A program made the position numbers and the translations under genes. From an uncultured Kordiimonas sp. (GTDB lineage: Bacteria; Pseudomonadota; Alphaproteobacteria; Sphingomonadales; Kordiimonadaceae): 64,000 nucleotides of DNA. Positions 62,113 to 64,000 of this stretch are shown here, piece by piece (the first letter of the stretch is position 1; each line of letters starts with the position of its first letter). The stretch covers positions 62,001 through 126,000 of the forward strand of contig CANMRM010000004.1 of the NCBI GenBank assembly GCA_947500295.1. Reading direction: 5' to 3'. The notes under the pieces were generated by a model, which saw only the letters and a program-made list of their open reading frames with translations, was not told the origin of the DNA and searched no databases.

Positions 62113-62595
62113 ATGCGCGCTATCTATTACGGCCGACTTCTGATGAGCTGCGGTTTGTTCACCTTGCTGAGTGCTGGCGTCGTGGCCAGCGAGGAAGAAG
62201 GGAGCCTTCACCATTCGTCACCTCATCATTTGTCCGTGTTATTGGGTGGAACAGACCTGGTCAATGAAGACCATACAGCCTTCACAGTAGGGATTGACTA
62301 TGAGTACCGGGTCAGCAATTTTCTGGGCCTTGGCCTGGTTGTGGAGCAAGCTTTTGGCAATATCGACTCCACAACCATTCTCGCTGTTGCTGATCTGCAT
62401 TTGTGGCGTGGGTTGATCGCCCAGGTGGGTCCGGGTGTAGAATTTGTCGATGACAACTCATACGCGGCACTGAGGTTGGGTGCCCTCTATGAGTTCGAAT
62501 TTGAAAACGGTTTTACCCTTTCCCCCCAGTTGCATTACGACTTCTCCCATGAAGATGCGTTGGTGTTTGGTATCGCGCTCGGCCGTGCTTTCTAG
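62113..62595 (+). CDS. Predicted small outer-membrane beta-barrel protein
   Basis: 160 residues, GAGGAG site. A signal peptide is followed by His-rich HHSSPHHLSV and alternating strands with glycine/aromatic pattern (GIDYEYRVSNFLGLGLVV, GALYEFEFENGFTLSPQL) ending in Phe, as outer-membrane barrels do. Family not recognised. It follows the isochorismatase gene by 73 bases and may be co-expressed. Confidence 0.6.
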   Translation: MRAIYYGRLLMSCGLFTLLSAGVVASEEEGSLHHSSPHHLSVLLGGTDLVNEDHTAFTVGIDYEYRVSNFLGLGLVVEQAFGNIDSTTILAVADLHLWRGLIAQVGPGVEFVDDNSYAALRLGALYEFEFENGFTLSPQLHYDFSHEDALVFGIALGRAF

Positions 62596-62652
62596 GGTGC
62601 TGGCTATACCGGCTGCAGGTCTGCTACGAGCCACTTGCAACTCTCCCATAAA

Positions 62653-62677
62653 AAAAGCCCCGGCGTGCCGGGGCTTT
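62653..62677. terminator. Bidirectional terminator, copy 2
   Basis: Same 25 bases as 59011-59035, here between the barrel-protein gene and the tricorn-type protease gene. The minus strand has the better T run. Confidence 0.85.
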
Positions 62678-62702
62678 GGTGTTTCAGCTTTTGTACTGGT
62701 CT

Positions 62703-64000
62703 TCAGCCGCCGAGTTCGGTCGGCAGGGCCGGCGGCGTATGACGCTTGATCGGCTCGTAGCTCTCTAATTCAATCAGGATTTCCTGAATGGCGCGCTCGA
62801 GCTGCACGTCAACACCGGCATTCACCTGTGCCGGATCGAGCGTTACGTCGATGTCTGGGCCAACACCCTCGTTTTCCACGCGCCATTCGCCTTCGGGCGT
62901 GTAGAAGCGGAAGAAAGGCACCGTAAGGAAGCCACCGTCGATCAGCTGCGGGTTTGCCGCGATGCCGATGAGGCCGCCCCAGGTGCGCTTGCCGATGAGT
63001 TTGCCAATGCCCATGCGCTTGAACGAATAGGGCAGGAAGTCACCGCCGGAGCCAGCGTCCTGGTCGATCAGCATCACCTTGGGGCCAAACACGGCACCAC
63101 CCGGCGTTTCAAACGTCATGCCGTCCCTGTCCATCCAGGACGAGAGATATTGGCGCGACAGCACATCGGTGATGTAGTTGGCCGCCTGACCGCCGCCATT
63201 CTGGCGCTCGTCGACAATCATCGATGGCTTGTCACTTTGCGCAAAGAACATGCGGTTGAAGTAGGTGAAGCCGCCACCTGCTGTGTTGGGCAGATAGACA
63301 TAACCGGCGCGGCCATTTGTGGCCTCATCAACCCGTTTGCGGTTGCCTTCAACCCAAGCCCAATGCCGGAGCTGGCGCTCGTTGGCGATCGGCTCGACAA
63401 CAACATCCCGCGCGTTTGCGGTGTCGCCGTCGCTGCTGACCGACAAAGTTACCTGCTTGCCGACGGTGTTGGCAAACTGGGCAAAGATGTTCTCAGCTCC
63501 GCTCACCGGTACGCCGTTAACTGCATGGATGAAGTCTCCGGCTTTTACGCCGATACCGGGGGCAGCCAGAGGTGCTTTAACAAACGGGTTCCAGTTTTCG
63601 CCGTCATAAACGCGCGCAACCTGATACATGCCGTTCGATACGCGCAGATCCGCGCCAAGCAGGCCAACAGGCACCGCCCTGTCGCGGTAAACGTCGCCGC
63701 GGCCCGCGCGGTTGTGGCCAACCTGCAACTCCGAAATCATGTCAACGATCAGGCGATTGAGGTCCGCGCGGGTAGCGACATGCGCGACTAGTGGCTGATA
63801 CTTGTCATAGATGCCCTGCCAGTCGAGGCCGTGCATGTTTTCAGCATAGAAATACTGGTGCTCCAGCCGCCAGGCTTCGTCGAAAATCTGAGCCCATTCT
63901 TCGCGCGGGTCAATGAAGGCCCGCACATCGGATGTGTTCAGTTTTTTCGCCTTGATGTCTTTTTCGGCCTTGGCGGTCATCAGGGCGCGTTCGGGCGTTG
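62703..64000 (-). CDS. Tricorn-type S41 protease, C-terminal part, cut by window edge
   Basis: Reading continues past the right edge (the frame is open to 64000), so only about 432 residues of a larger protein are seen. They include the tricorn core region EAWRLEHQYFYAENMHGLDW, a PDZ domain (VKAGDFIHAVNGVPVSGAEN), and the S41 catalytic domain with IVDERQNGGGQ and the nucleophile Ser in IDQDAGSGGDFLPYSF. Tricorn homologues trim peptides; bacterial ones usually carry an N-terminal PD40 propeller, which would lie outside the window. The terminator at 62653 follows its stop. Confidence 0.9.
   Translation of the reverse strand, partial: TPERALMTAKAEKDIKAKKLNTSDVRAFIDPREEWAQIFDEAWRLEHQYFYAENMHGLDWQGIYDKYQPLVAHVATRADLNRLIVDMISELQVGHNRAGRGDVYRDRAVPVGLLGADLRVSNGMYQVARVYDGENWNPFVKAPLAAPGIGVKAGDFIHAVNGVPVSGAENIFAQFANTVGKQVTLSVSSDGDTANARDVVVEPIANERQLRHWAWVEGNRKRVDEATNGRAGYVYLPNTAGGGFTYFNRMFFAQSDKPSMIVDERQNGGGQAANYITDVLSRQYLSSWMDRDGMTFETPGGAVFGPKVMLIDQDAGSGGDFLPYSFKRMGIGKLIGKRTWGGLIGIAANPQLIDGGFLTVPFFRFYTPEGEWRVENEGVGPDIDVTLDPAQVNAGVDVQLERAIQEILIELESYEPIKRHTPPALPTELGG

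Noticed and set aside
1-64000. tRNA, rRNA, CRISPR array or prophage
   Set aside because: I saw no cloverleaf, no evenly spaced repeats and no phage structural or integrase genes on reading the window; a dedicated RNA scan was not possible.

Overview
The window looks like a chromosomal segment of a free-living, flagellated alphaproteobacterium. CtrA, a ChpT-type phosphotransferase, SciP and FlbD occur together, and this set is known from the Caulobacter-type cell-cycle and flagellar circuit. The block yebC-ruvCAB-ybgC-tolQRAB and the order fliF-fliG-fliH-fliN-flbD-flhA point the same way. The alkane hydroxylase, the tricorn-type protease and the membrane-anchored PD40 regulator fit a marine alphaproteobacterium, possibly Kordiimonas-like; that genus-level guess is inference only. 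I see no rRNA, tRNA, CRISPR array, transposase or prophage.

Layout. 1-4.0 kb: small metabolic and periplasmic genes (truncated SDR, cupin, GNAT, Kelch protein, cysteine-free PfpI-like protein, GFA protein). 4.1-11.1 kb: a tight plus-strand block for YebC, the RuvCAB Holliday-junction machinery, YbgC and TolQRAB. No pal follows tolB. 11.1-13.1 kb: two membrane proteins and cysQ. 13.1-22.9 kb: chpT, then cheA-cheW-cheY-cheB-cheR, then ctrA divergent from fliI-fliJ. 23.0-25.3 kb: a class III aminotransferase and a DMT-family exporter. 25.5-37.8 kb: a twelve-kilobase minus-strand flagellar operon, fliF-fliG-fliH-fliN-motA-flbD-flhA-flhF-flhG plus a large FliK-like protein. 38.0-42.5 kb: sciP, then fliK-flgD-flgE read from a well-formed sigma-54 promoter. 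42.8-50.3 kb: mnmA, a DUF2147 protein, malic enzyme, a DUF3857/transglutaminase membrane protein and alkB. 50.4-64 kb: an accessory region rich in regulators (two TetR, one AraC, one CadC-like), envelope proteins and secreted enzymes, ending in a truncated tricorn-type protease.

How the parts work together. CtrA-like boxes (TTAA-N7-TTAA with one mismatch) lie upstream of cheA, fliF and sciP, and three GTTAAC repeats lie between ctrA and fliI. This suggests that CtrA drives chemotaxis and early flagellar genes, SciP restrains CtrA, and FlbD (encoded in the fliF operon) activates the sigma-54-dependent hook genes fliK-flgD-flgE. This wiring is inference from motifs plus the Caulobacter precedent.

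The most unusual object is the CheA kinase. It carries a domain resembling a truncated haemoglobin where the P2 domain normally sits. By-eye alignment suggests the haem-ligating proximal histidine is replaced by valine, so this looks like a haem-less globin fold recruited into a chemotaxis kinase that also has a second CheW-like domain and a C-terminal receiver.
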